This document shows positions 1-10,056 of a stretch of 64,000 nucleotides of DNA, one piece after another. The notes below the pieces were generated by a model. That model was not told where the DNA came from and did not search any database. It worked only from the letters and a program-made list of their open reading frames with translations. This stretch comes from Balanoglossus misakiensis (taxonomy: Eukaryota > Hemichordata), in NCBI GenBank assembly GCA_040954595.2, contig CM082589.2, positions 8,432,001-8,496,000 on the forward strand, written 5' to 3'. Within the stretch, counting starts at the first letter, position 1, and every line of letters starts with the position of its first letter. Both the position numbers and the translations under genes were made by a program.

Positions 1-1850
1 CCTTGTTGGTACACTATGATCAGAGTAAGAAATTGAAGCTTGATTGTGACGCTTCAAGTTATGGCGTTGGAGCAGTTCGCTCACATGTGTTCGCAAATGG
101 TGATGAGAGACCAATAGCGTATGCCTCTAGAACGCTCAGCCCAAGCGAGCGTAACTATGCTCAAATTGAAAGAGAAGCCTTATCATTGATATTTGGAGTT
201 AAGAAGTTTCATGATTTTCTGTATGTTAGAAAATTCACTCTTGTAACAGATCACAAGCCACTGCTGGCTATTTTGGGTCCAAAAGCGGGTATCCCTACCA
301 TAGCAGCTGCAAGAATGCAACGTTGGGCATTAATTCTGCAGGCATATGACTATGATATTGAGTATCGTAACACAGCGGCACACGCTAACTGTGATGCGTT
401 GTCAAGATTACCAAATCCAAGTAAGCACAATACTGATGCTGATTCCAAAGTATTTGCTGTGGGTATACTTGATGAGAGTTTTCCAGTTCTAGCCGATGAT
501 ATTGCTAGAGAAACCAGGGTCAATCCAATTCTCTGTAAAGTGTATGATTATGTTTTGAATGGTTGGCCAAAGAATTGTACAGACATGCCTGATGCATTGA
601 AACCATATTATCAGAAAAGAGATCAATTATCTCTAGAACGAGGATGTATTCTCTGGGGTCTCAGGGTTGTCATACCAAGGAAATTTCGAGAGAAATTGCT
701 GGATGAACTTCATTGGGAACATCCAGGAATATGTGCAATGAAAGCACTGGCACGCAGTCATGTGTGGTGGCCAGGAATTGATTCTGATATTGAATCCAAG
801 GTCAAAGCTTGTTCAGTATGTCAGAGAGCAAGACCAACACCCAGTAAATTACCATTACATCCATGGGTTTGGCCAATGAGACCTTTTCAGAGAGTGCATA
901 TTGAATTTTGTGAAGATAAGACATCGTATTATCTTATTCTTGTCATTCTAAATGGGTTGATGTGAAGCCAATGAAAAGCATAACAGCAGAGCGTACAATT
1001 GATGAGTTAAGGCTCATATTTGCTGAACACGGTCTGCCTGAACAGTTAGTTTCAGATAATGGCCCACTATTCACGTCTGCTGAATTTGATATATTCATGA
1101 AAAGAAATGGTATTCATCATACTAAAGTAGCTCCATATCATCCTGCGTCTAATGGTGCTGCTGAAAGAGTTAAACTTGTGAAAGAAAGTTTCACTAAGCA
1201 AGTTTTAGCTGGTGGATCATCTATGTCTTTGAAACGTAGAATAGCTAATTTTCTATTGAGGTATAGAACCACACCTCACTGAATTGATGTGTAAAAGACA
1301 GCTTCGTACCAGATTGAGTTTGGTAAAACCTTGTTTGGCTAAAAAGGTTGAAAAGAAACAGGAAGCACATAAAGAGCAATTCGATCGTTCTAGAAAACAA
1401 GAGCGATACTTTGAAATAGGTGATGTGGTTAGAGTGAAAAATCCTAGACCACAGTCCAAACATGACAAATGGTTATTGGGGTCGATCATTGAAGTCAAAG
1501 GACCTCGAAATTACATTGTGAAAATAGGATCCATGACTAAACTAGTTCATGCTGATCATATGTTGAAAACCATGGAAGAGTTTCAAACTGAGTTGCCTAT
1601 GACCGAGTTCAATGATTCAGTTTTGACTAATCTTGATATCTGTGAAAGACCAGTAACTGAAATGTTCAGTACAATTCCTGTTCAGAATTCTTGTAAACCA
1701 CAACCAGTGGAAAATACTGATGTGAAAGTTGCTAGTGATTCTGGCCAAGCTACACAAAGTCAGAATACACAAGTGAAACCTGGAAATATTACAGAACCTG
1801 TAAGGAGATCAGACAGAGTCAGAAAACCCGTTGTGAAACTGAATTTGTAA
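1..1850 (+). pseudogene. Ty3/gypsy retrotransposon pol remnant (RNase H - integrase), 5' cut by window edge
   Basis: Three successive open segments in different frames (3-965, 962-1282, 1284-1850) give the C-terminal half of a Ty3/gypsy-type Pol. The first carries RNase H features (LDCDASSYGVGA, then ERNYAQIEREALS and TDHKPLLAI) followed by the integrase HHCC zinc finger (HWEHPG...CSVCQ). The second carries the integrase core around SDNGPLFTS and YHPASNGAAERV. The third is the basic integrase C-terminus ending RRSDRVRKP. The first frame change near 940-965 removes the stretch following the first catalytic acidic region, and the second near 1283 has an in-frame stop, so the copy cannot make an intact polyprotein. 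Reverse transcriptase and gag would lie left of the window. It has no functional link to the genes that follow. Confidence 0.93.
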
Positions 1851-1946
1851 TTTCAGTAGTTTTTTTGTTAACAAAGATGTTGTGTTTACAAGTTGACATT
1901 TGTTGAAGTTTGTCAAGCCACCCTATTTCTTTTAAAGGGAAGGCAG

Positions 1947-2089
1947 TGTAATATATGCATGTATTCATGATGACGTAGTGTGCGCATGCGTAGTAATAAA
2001 CTGTACTACAGGTCTCTCCTGAAGTTGAATGAACAACTGTCTGCTGTGTCCTCTTGTGCTCTCCTTGAATATATCCCCGATATATCACA
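1947..2089 (+). repeat. probable 3' LTR of the Ty3/gypsy remnant
   Basis: Starts TGTAATATATGC directly after a purine-rich stretch (AAAGGGAAGG, 1935-1943) that could be the polypurine primer, and ends in CA at 2088-2089. It contains an AATAAA signal (1995-2000). At about 143 bp it is short but of a size seen in this clade. Only one copy is in the window, so the borders are inferred from TG...CA and the purine tract. It ends about 180 bp upstream of the Ig receptor and may have displaced or supplied that gene's 5' flank. Confidence 0.55.
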
Positions 2090-2269
2090 AAAAGTATCCG
2101 GATCGAGGAAACGAAATTCTCAAACTGGGTGCTAACTGGGAAATACTAGACGTCACTGGGTCTGTTTGCGTCTCTGAACACCGATTCGCTGCAGTGTACC
2201 AAAGGCTGGCCATGTATCTAAACGGATTTCTTGTCTTGCAATATTCGTGCTGGCTCGTGTGCGTTCCAG

Positions 2270-4200
2270 AGTCGAAGCTCTTGATCCCGAATTCGTGACA
2301 CAGCCAACTGACGTTAAAAAGGTATTCACGCACGGTAGCAGTGAGTATTCCCTTGCGGACTTATACTGTGCCGTTGAAAATTTAATGGGTCATAGTGTAC
2401 AATGGTACAAGAACGGATTACAAGTCAGCAACAACGGCGACGTCTTCATGACGATGTACACTGACGATCGTTATACTGTAGTCCACTATTCGTCCCCACC
2501 TCTTTTAATATTCAATGTACACATCAACACGAATGCGGCCAATGCTATCAAAGACTCGGGCAATTACCTATGTTTAGTGACGGCAACCCCCTACTTGCAA
2601 TCCACTATTGCCCGCCTAGACGTCTATGTACTCCCCCAGTCAGACTCGTTACGATATTCAATTGGTACTGTTACCGAAGATGACGATTTCAACGTTAGTG
2701 AAGGAATACCGATCTCCTTAAAGTGTCGTTCAGATTCTACAGGTGTACCTGCCGTAACAACCAAATGGGCAAGAAACGGGTTTCACGCTGACATTGTTGC
2801 TGCAATCAGAGACACGGATCCGGATGGCTCAAACGTTCTCTACTATTCATGGACACCAACACGCCAACAGCAACATGCAACATTTACCTGTACAGGATTT
2901 CACCCCGCCTACGACACAAACAAAACATGTCAGCTAGGTCCATTCAGTGTACAGTACAAACCAATCGTTCAACTTTCGCCATCGTCGTACACACTAACCA
3001 TGGAATCAGAGGTCGTCACCTTCACATGCACAGCCGATGCAAATCCTGCAGTGGCAGACTATGTGTGGACAACTCCACACACTGAAAGATTTCACCAGCA
3101 GAGCGACAATGTGATCGTTGGTTCAGGTTTTGAGAGTAGTGACAATGGTGCGTATTTCGTCGTGACCTGTGTAGCAGTCAATGGCATCGGCGATTCAGCA
3201 CCTGCCAACAGTATATTGTATGTCAACATTCCATCCACAACTGTAAAGCATCTGAGTACATCGATGGACATTTTTACCACAAATGGAGTGGATTTTGACG
3301 TCACAAGTAAAGAGCAACAGTGGATGAATACCACGGGAGAACCTACCAGTGAAACACTAGCGTATGGACAGAAAGAATCTGGGCAAATAAGCAAGGAAGG
3401 GGTTGGAGTCATAATTGGCAGTGCATGCAGTTGGAGTGTGTGGCTTTATTTTAGCTTTAGTTTGTATCATAGTTGTCGTCTGTATCTGCAAGTCACGCAG
3501 GAAACAGACTGGGAATGCGCAAACACCAACAATAACACCAGCACCAACGCATATCCACAGATATGCATCCCCTTACGAAAACATTGAAACTAAAAATTCT
3601 GATTCAGTCGACTCTGCAGATCCACTGCCGTATTCATCAGTAATCTCAGCATGCAATCAGTCGGATGAATACGACAACGGAAAAAGATCCACCGACGATT
3701 CAACGTCTTTGGAAACCCGACTGAAAGCCAAAATCTATATAGATAGAAATAAAGATCGCGTTGCAAATTCAGCTACTTTGGAACCTGGCGTCATGAGATC
3801 GGGTAACCGAGGACTGATAGTAGATGAAGGAAGCCGGCGGACAGACCATAAAACCAATGGGCAAGAAATGGACGTGAGAGTCCACTTTGGTCAGATTCCT
3901 GCAGACAGTGTCCAGTATGACGATATCGTTGTTGCCAGGCAACAACCAGAACATTATCAAAGTTTGAATTCCCCAGACAAAGTTGACTACATGTCCCTGG
4001 ACGGTGCAAAAGTTACCGGGGAGGGCGTTGCACATGGCGAACCGCAAATTTTCACCGACCAGGATCCTCAAAGTCCGGTCAAAGAATTCGACGGTAATGA
4101 GGTCAGCGATGGCGCCGAACATTATCAAAGTTTAACCCTTACAACCACTGATGTTTACACGTCACTTGATGGTGTAAAGGTTATCGAGAAAACTAAATAA
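2270..4200 (+). CDS. intronless type I Ig-domain receptor with ITAM/ITIM-like tail (frame break near 3400)
   Basis: Two overlapping frames encode one receptor. The first (open from 2247) has three Ig-like domains, with Cys/Trp/Cys cores at about residues 41/53/109, 150/164/205 and 261/274/308, including DSGNYLC and SSDNGAYFVVTC, then a Ser/Thr-rich stalk. The second (3415-4200) gives a membrane helix (FILALVCIIVVVCIC), a basic stop-transfer (KSRRK) and a 230-residue tail with SPYENI, LPYSSV, VQYDDI and two YQSL-x7-Y(M/T)SL units. The ectodomain frame and the tail frame differ by one base within about 3390-3430. This could be an assembly error, a polymorphism or a true lesion. The 5' end is also unclear: TTCCAG at 2264-2269 could be a splice acceptor, or a hydrophobic leader starting at 2212 (MYLNGFLVLQ) lies in the tail's frame. 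Predicted role is phosphotyrosine signalling at the cell surface; the ligand is unknown. Confidence 0.78.
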
Positions 4201-4850
4201 GGAATTTCAGACAAACGATAGACACAATGCAAGATGTTTGTGAAAATCAAATTAATAATTTTCCAGCTCGACATGTTATTAATTCTTGAATATTACCCCG
4301 GGTTCGATTGGTACAATAACGAAAAATTACATGACATTGTAATGATTTTCTCCGACACATATGTTATAATAACAATTGGTATTATGTGTACTTTTAAGTC
4401 TCTGGCATAGAAATATGGTCAAACAACATTACGTATAAGTTTACTAAGCAACCAATTATAGTAGATATAAAAGCGGTACCTGTCACGAAGAATGTTTTCA
4501 TATTTATGCAATCAAAAGTTCTAGGACTTCTTTAGAAACACTCGTAAAATGAAACATATAATGATCAACAAATGTAAGCGCCAATGTGATATACATATGA
4601 TTATACATCTGATTTTAATATTAATCGGGGATAAGATTATTGAAGGCCATGGTATAGGGAAATTTTGATAATTAGATTGATCAACAGTTGTAATTTCTCT
4701 ATACGTATTAGCTAACGACTTCGAAATTTACTATCATATGAACATATGCATTTATATATGCATAATATATGCATTTAATCTACGCACCATATCGATAATC
4801 TTGTAATCCCTCTTAAGAATGGTAAATTTGTGTACATGCATGTATGTTAT
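4201..4850. other. AT-rich spacer, nothing recognised
   Basis: Downstream flank of the Ig receptor. No convincing exon, RNA gene or bounded repeat was seen. Confidence 0.6.
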
Positions 4851-5130
4851 TTTTCAAAGAAATTTAATTCTCACCAGGAGAACTATTCAATTATTGAGAA
4901 AGAATTATTAACTTTGGTGTTAGCCGTACAGAATTGTGAGTGCATGTTAACGGCGAATTTCATTAGGTTGTGTATACAGATCACAATTCTTTGACATTCT
5001 TACACAGAATGAAAAGAAAGAATCGTATAATCTTAAATTGGAGCTTACTGTTGCAGGAATATACGCTCGAAATCAAACACATTAAGGGTAAAGACAACAT
5101 TGTCGCAGATAGTTTGTCTCGATGTTGAAT
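4850..5130 (+). pseudogene. RNase H scrap of a second Ty3/gypsy retrotransposon
   Basis: Conceptual translation with frame shifts gives an RNase H tail: an ENYSIIEKELLTLVLAVQ stretch, a TDHNSL-like segment, then HIKGKDNIVADSLSRC. This is the end of a Ty3-type RNase H domain and is more eroded than the copy at 1-1850. A TGTTACGATTG sequence preceded by GTGGGAGG begins at 5189 and could be the left border of its LTR. I could not find the right border; open frames between 5190 and 6140 have no recognisable product and are probably LTR sequence. Confidence 0.7.
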
Positions 5131-5189
5131 ATGGTTTTTTGGATAAGTTTCGCCATGACATGTCAAAATTATCTTTCGGTGTGGGAGGT

Positions 5190-7130
5190 GTTACGATTGT
5201 ACTACGAATGCAAAGAATTTAAATATCAGTGGTGGATGAACAATAAGGGTGTACGTCATTAACATAGCATTAGCTGTAGTAGCCGTACACCTGGGTATTT
5301 TGAATATTACGTAAGGGTTTTTGATTTTTGACTCTCGGCAACGGCAGTCAAGTGGCGTGAGCCGAACAGAAAAGAGACAAGTTGCACTCGGCCATGCGCG
5401 ACGGGGACTGGTATCCTGTAATCCTTGTGTAAGCTCGACGTTGAAGTTCAGCTCACCCAGGCACGTCGGGTATGTCCTGTCGATTTTGAATTCAGCGTTG
5501 CCCTCGGACTTAAAATGCATGTCTACGCCAGCAACTGTAAGTGAAGTGAACCAGGTAATTTCTTTTGAGAGGACTTCAGGAAAGAACTTTGTGAGTAAGC
5601 AGCATGCTAGCGTGAACCATCGTTGGGTCGGTGCAGAGAATTCACGGAACACTGAAGTCGTGAATACCCGAACTTGTAAATTGTAGTAAGAATTCGTTAG
5701 TTATTAGGAGAACAAATGTGCATCAATACAGCTACAGAAACATTTGAACTGCAATTTGTGTTTTGTCCCATTATGCAAATCTCAACACTTCCTTGGCGTG
5801 CCATTGAGTGATCTAATCTTCACAAAAACGTTCACATCGTTAAAAATGGATTTTTTTTTTCATTTCACTCATTTTTTTATCTCACTCATGAAAGAATTGG
5901 AAAAGTGGTGGCGAAACTTTTGGTCGTGCACGATGATTATTCAAAGCGGTCACCGTGATTATTCAAAACCATCCAAGTGTGTTCAAAATGGCAGACTACA
6001 AACACAAAAGGTCTTCTCATGCATGATGCATTCCGTCGTACATTTGGCAGTTTCCGCGTATGGAGCGCATAACTGTGCCTTCAACGACGTCCAAGCGATA
6101 TTTTGCTTAGAGTTCTGTCGTTCACCAAAGCCATTGTAGCCGCCAAACAAAACCCTTACTTCTCTTAAACTACTATAGACGTATATTCTAGTCACGATTA
6201 CGACCTCACTGCCGTATACGGTGAAGAGATTCGGGATCCAGAATAAACCTGTGAATGTCCCAGGTATGGTAGGACCAGCAGTTTTAATAACAGTGTATTT
6301 GCATAAAATTTTATGTGAACTGATGTTATGGTATGGCCTAGTTAAGAATGTATAGAAATTAGTTTCTAATCAAAATACGCATTGCTGTGTGGCAAATTAT
6401 CGACTGATATGTCTAATTACTATCATATTCAAACAAATTAACCATTTAGGCCTATAAGCCTCTTACTGGTTACTTGTACGAAAGTTTGAGAAATGTTTCA
6501 CGCGCGATTATAGAAATAAAATACAGGTATATCACACGAGTGAAATGCGTGAAAATTAGTATGTACCTGAGTTCGACGTTGTGGTACATAGAGGTGTGCC
6601 GATTGCTTTGTAGAACAGAATTCTCGTACATACGTAGGGTCAAGGACATCGACACATGATTTAAATATGAATGTGTGCGCTCAGTCTTCAACTGTTTGTA
6701 TTTTAATTCAACAACGCAATTGAGCCAAAAAACTACAGGTCAGATAAATTGTTTTCTCGTAAATTCAACATTCGAATCAAATTTGGCGTTGGAAACAAAC
6801 GGCGGGTCGCCAGTTCCTGGTCTGGAGGCTGGTAGAGTCACGTCTTGAAGACTGGCCCCTATTTTAATAAGGGCATTGTCATGACCGGCCAACCTTTGAC
6901 CTCGGAGACCACAATGTGGAGCTAGCTATCGATCAGCTTTTCGCGTTTCAATCAAACATTGCAATCACGGGCTAAAATCACTAACTACTTGATACCTTTT
7001 TCGGTGTTTCATCTAACCTTTGAAAGGAGTATAATAAAAATGAAATGACCGCACGTAATGTGCATTTCTTGTTCACGTGTGGGGACTATATGTGTGCGTA
7101 ATGATCCAAATGCAAGGGGTTGTGTGAACA
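5190..7130. other. possible LTR followed by unassigned spacer
   Basis: The first part, up to roughly 6250, may be the LTR belonging to the RNase H scrap; an AATAAA lies at 6242-6247. The remainder shows no recognisable gene. Confidence 0.35.
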
Positions 7131-7137
7131 GGCCTTA

Positions 7138-7610
7138 AATAATGAGTTTGCGTTAAATAATGAGTTTGCGTTAAATAATAAGTTGACAAACGGCGCGAGT
7201 GCATTTTTTCATGGTTTAGAAATCACTTATTTATATATAATTCATTATATAATGTAAATCACTCATGATATATATATAATAGACTTGCACTTAAATTATT
7301 TATAAATCACTCATGATATATATATATAATACACTTAATTTTTTTTTATTTATAAATAATTAATTAAATATAAATAATTATGTACATCACTCATGATATA
7401 TATATATAATAGACTGACACTGACATTGTTTATAAATAATTTATTTTATATAAATAATAGAGCATAAAATACATTTTATGTATATAATTGAATCGACTTG
7501 AAATTATTTATAAATAAATTGTCAGGACTTAAATGGTTTGCAAATCTATAATTACATACATATAAGTATGTTAAATAACGACTTTTGAACAAATAATTTA
7601 GCTAAATAAT
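7138..7610. repeat. AT-rich imperfect tandem repeats
   Basis: Begins with ATGAGTTTGCGTTAAATA repeated three times with drift (7141-7185). This is followed by at least three degenerate copies of an AATCACTCATGATATATATA unit near 7256, 7306 and 7386, separated by TTTATAAATAAT-rich stretches. It has no coding potential. Confidence 0.75.
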
Positions 7611-8622
7611 AAGTTAACACATGGCACCCCATACTAGTACTGCTACTTCTGAGCGGACTCAGGCGACCTTGTTAGCTATATATAGCCCTGATATATAGCT
7701 AGGTCTAACGCAGGGCCATGAGTGATTTTGGTATTTTGTAAGATACTTGATCACGATTCTTGGAATATTGCGTAGACAAAATAATTTGCGCCTGTTTGTA
7801 TCTGTTAACTCGAGCAGCGTACACTGAATGGCCGTGTGCCAAACACGTTGTCTATGGGAGTCGCAGAAATACTACCCACTTTCGGGCGTGGAATTCAACA
7901 CGGTCATACGGGGTTTTAGAAAGAGGCGATTAGAGGCGCTTTCATGTTTTTAAATTGTTGTGATGAAGAAAAACTCAATAATGCTTTTTAAATGGATATC
8001 GCCCCGACCGTTTTCATGCAATAATGCCCAAAACACAGCTAATTAACTTTTTAAGGTCCTACTTTAAGATTGGGTATGTCAATTTCAACTCTCTGTAAAA
8101 TAAACACAGATGTAGTATCATACGGGCAAAAATGTCTGGTGTTTCACACATAATGTAACTTTCTAAATTTGAGATCGTGATTTATTTCTATGATCACATT
8201 CTGTTCAAAAACGGTTTTTTTCGAGCCTTTACTGTCGACAAGACGCACATATGAGTGAGCCTGAATGCTGCACTCTGATTGGTCAATTTAGTAGCCACTA
8301 GAGGGCAGCGTTCGTGAGTCGCCCCCCCCCCCCCCCCCCCCTGCTTACTAGGGTTATTGTTCGATGAACAACAACGTTGAGTTCCACCTGGGACTTGGAC
8401 GTACATCCTGGTTCAACAGAAAACACAGATATAGTTGTTTATAAGTCTGAATTGCGGCATCCCTTACAGCAAACTGCGAAATATGCCCTTACATTAATCG
8501 TCTTGGTATTCCAAACAGTAGGCTTTGATCATATTTTTGGATTTTGGAGATACCTTTCTCTAGTGCCCCTTGGAGCTGAGGGTGTATTAGCTGAGAATGA
8601 AACCGTTTATCCCCCAATTTAA
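7611..8622. other. spacer with a poly(C) run
   Basis: No recognisable gene. An uninterrupted run of about 18 C lies at 8324-8341, a likely assembly or sequencing weak point. Confidence 0.6.
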
Positions 8623-9348
8623 GGGGGCATTGCATGAAAAGTTGTGATTTTTGCCTAATTTTTTTTACATAAATCGGTAGGTCTAATACTGACCCACATT
8701 CTGACAAATGCGTCTTGGCGGAAATGGAACATGATCACCCAAAAATAGCACTTTTCTAAATGAGTCCGCAGCTTAAGAAATAGGTGTCAACAATGCAAAT
8801 TGCCATTTTTCTCAGTTTGCATTTTCGCTGCTTTTGACAATTTCAGAAGAATTTAGCTCCGCTCTGCGTTGGCCGAATTTGCTCAAATTTTAACAGGGGA
8901 TTGTGTATGACCCATCTAACAAAATAATTTTTTTTAGTCGATAAAGTGTCCCTGGCGGGAATAATCTCTGATTCAATACAACTCATCGTTAATTTGATCA
9001 AATTTTCTAAAAATCTAACTTTCAAACGCTGTTACTCCTCAATGGAAGCAGATAACGCAAAACAAAATTTTCATTTGTTTGCACGTGTACTATAGTTTCG
9101 AAAGACATATTAAGATGCATGATGCATGGTTAACTTTTTACCTAATTCAAATTGAATGAGATAATATCAAAAATTGTTTTTTTAAACCCAAAAACGCAAC
9201 CATTTCCGGGGGTCAATAAAATATGCAACTCAAACAAAAGTTCAAACATTCAGCTTCCACAATATATATGGTTTAAGGGGGTTTTAACGTTGTCTTTGAC
9301 GAGAAATAGGCCTCTGAAAAAGTCTTGATGGTTTCGTGCAATGCCACC
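8623..9348. mobile_element. TTAA-flanked non-autonomous DNA transposon, family A
   Basis: Flanked by TTAA on both sides (8619-8622 and 9349-9352). The ends are inverted: left GGGGGCATTGCATGAAA, right TTTCGTGCAATGCCACC, matching with two or three differences. No transposase reading frame is present. TTAA duplication is the hallmark of piggyBac-type insertion, so this is probably a piggyBac-mobilised MITE. A fragment of the same family occurs near 22960-23015 (shared ATGCGTCTTG(A/G)CGGAAATGG). Confidence 0.7.
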
Positions 9349-9352
9349 TTAA

Positions 9353-10056
9353 AGTCCCATGAGCTGCAACTCGATAAACAATATGCTTTAAATAATCTCG
9401 GATATGCTTTTAATTTCGTCTATTAAATGATATTACCTGATACTAAATACAAAAAACAAAACATTTTATTTGTGATAAAATATCAAAAAAGAAATATAAG
9501 TACAGTAAAAGATTCACGCAGTTTTAAATAAGTGAAATCTTGCAATGAAAAAAATAAAAATGTAATGTCTCTCTTGGTAAACCATACCCAATAAAGAAAT
9601 GAACATGTACCGGTACATTAACTATAACGTTATTAAGGAATTGTCCTATACAAATTTTCTTCATATTTCAGAATGGAGAAAAACAACACACTACATATTC
9701 TTGTTTTGTCTCTCGTCATGAACTGTTTTAAACTGTTTTGTCAGGCTGAAGAATCAGGTAATTGACTTCGTATGGTGATTGGAGAGAGAGAGAGAAGGGG
9801 GGAGGGTGTTTGTGGTAGTATCGAATGCCAAACACACCATGGCACCCACATACTACAAACTGAAAACAAACCAAAACTATATTCGCTTGCGGCAAAGCTT
9901 TATTATTTATCTGGTTAAAACTTGCATATGCACTCATATTTAGGGTTTATAATGCTTGTGTATAGTTCACTGCCTTCATCTGCATGGACTACTGGTAGTA
10001 CAGTTTGAAACTAAAATTATGATAATTATCCCAAAAGTTACAGCTTATGTGCCTTT
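9353..10056 (-). mobile_element. TTAA-flanked transposon, family B, spanning the receptor's first exon
   Basis: The left end (TTAAAGTCCCATGAGCTGCA) and right end (about 9880-10056, ending GTGCCTTTAA) match, in reverse orientation, the two ends and much of the interior of the element at 51785-52288. The central part (about 9560-9850) has no counterpart there and contains the signal-peptide exon of the receptor. It shares the TTAA at 9349-9352 with the family A element, so the two abut. Confidence 0.65.

Noticed and set aside
5191-5686. 153-aa and 121-aa frames on opposite strands
   Set aside because: Overlapping frames with no motif, located in the probable LTR of the second retrotransposon.
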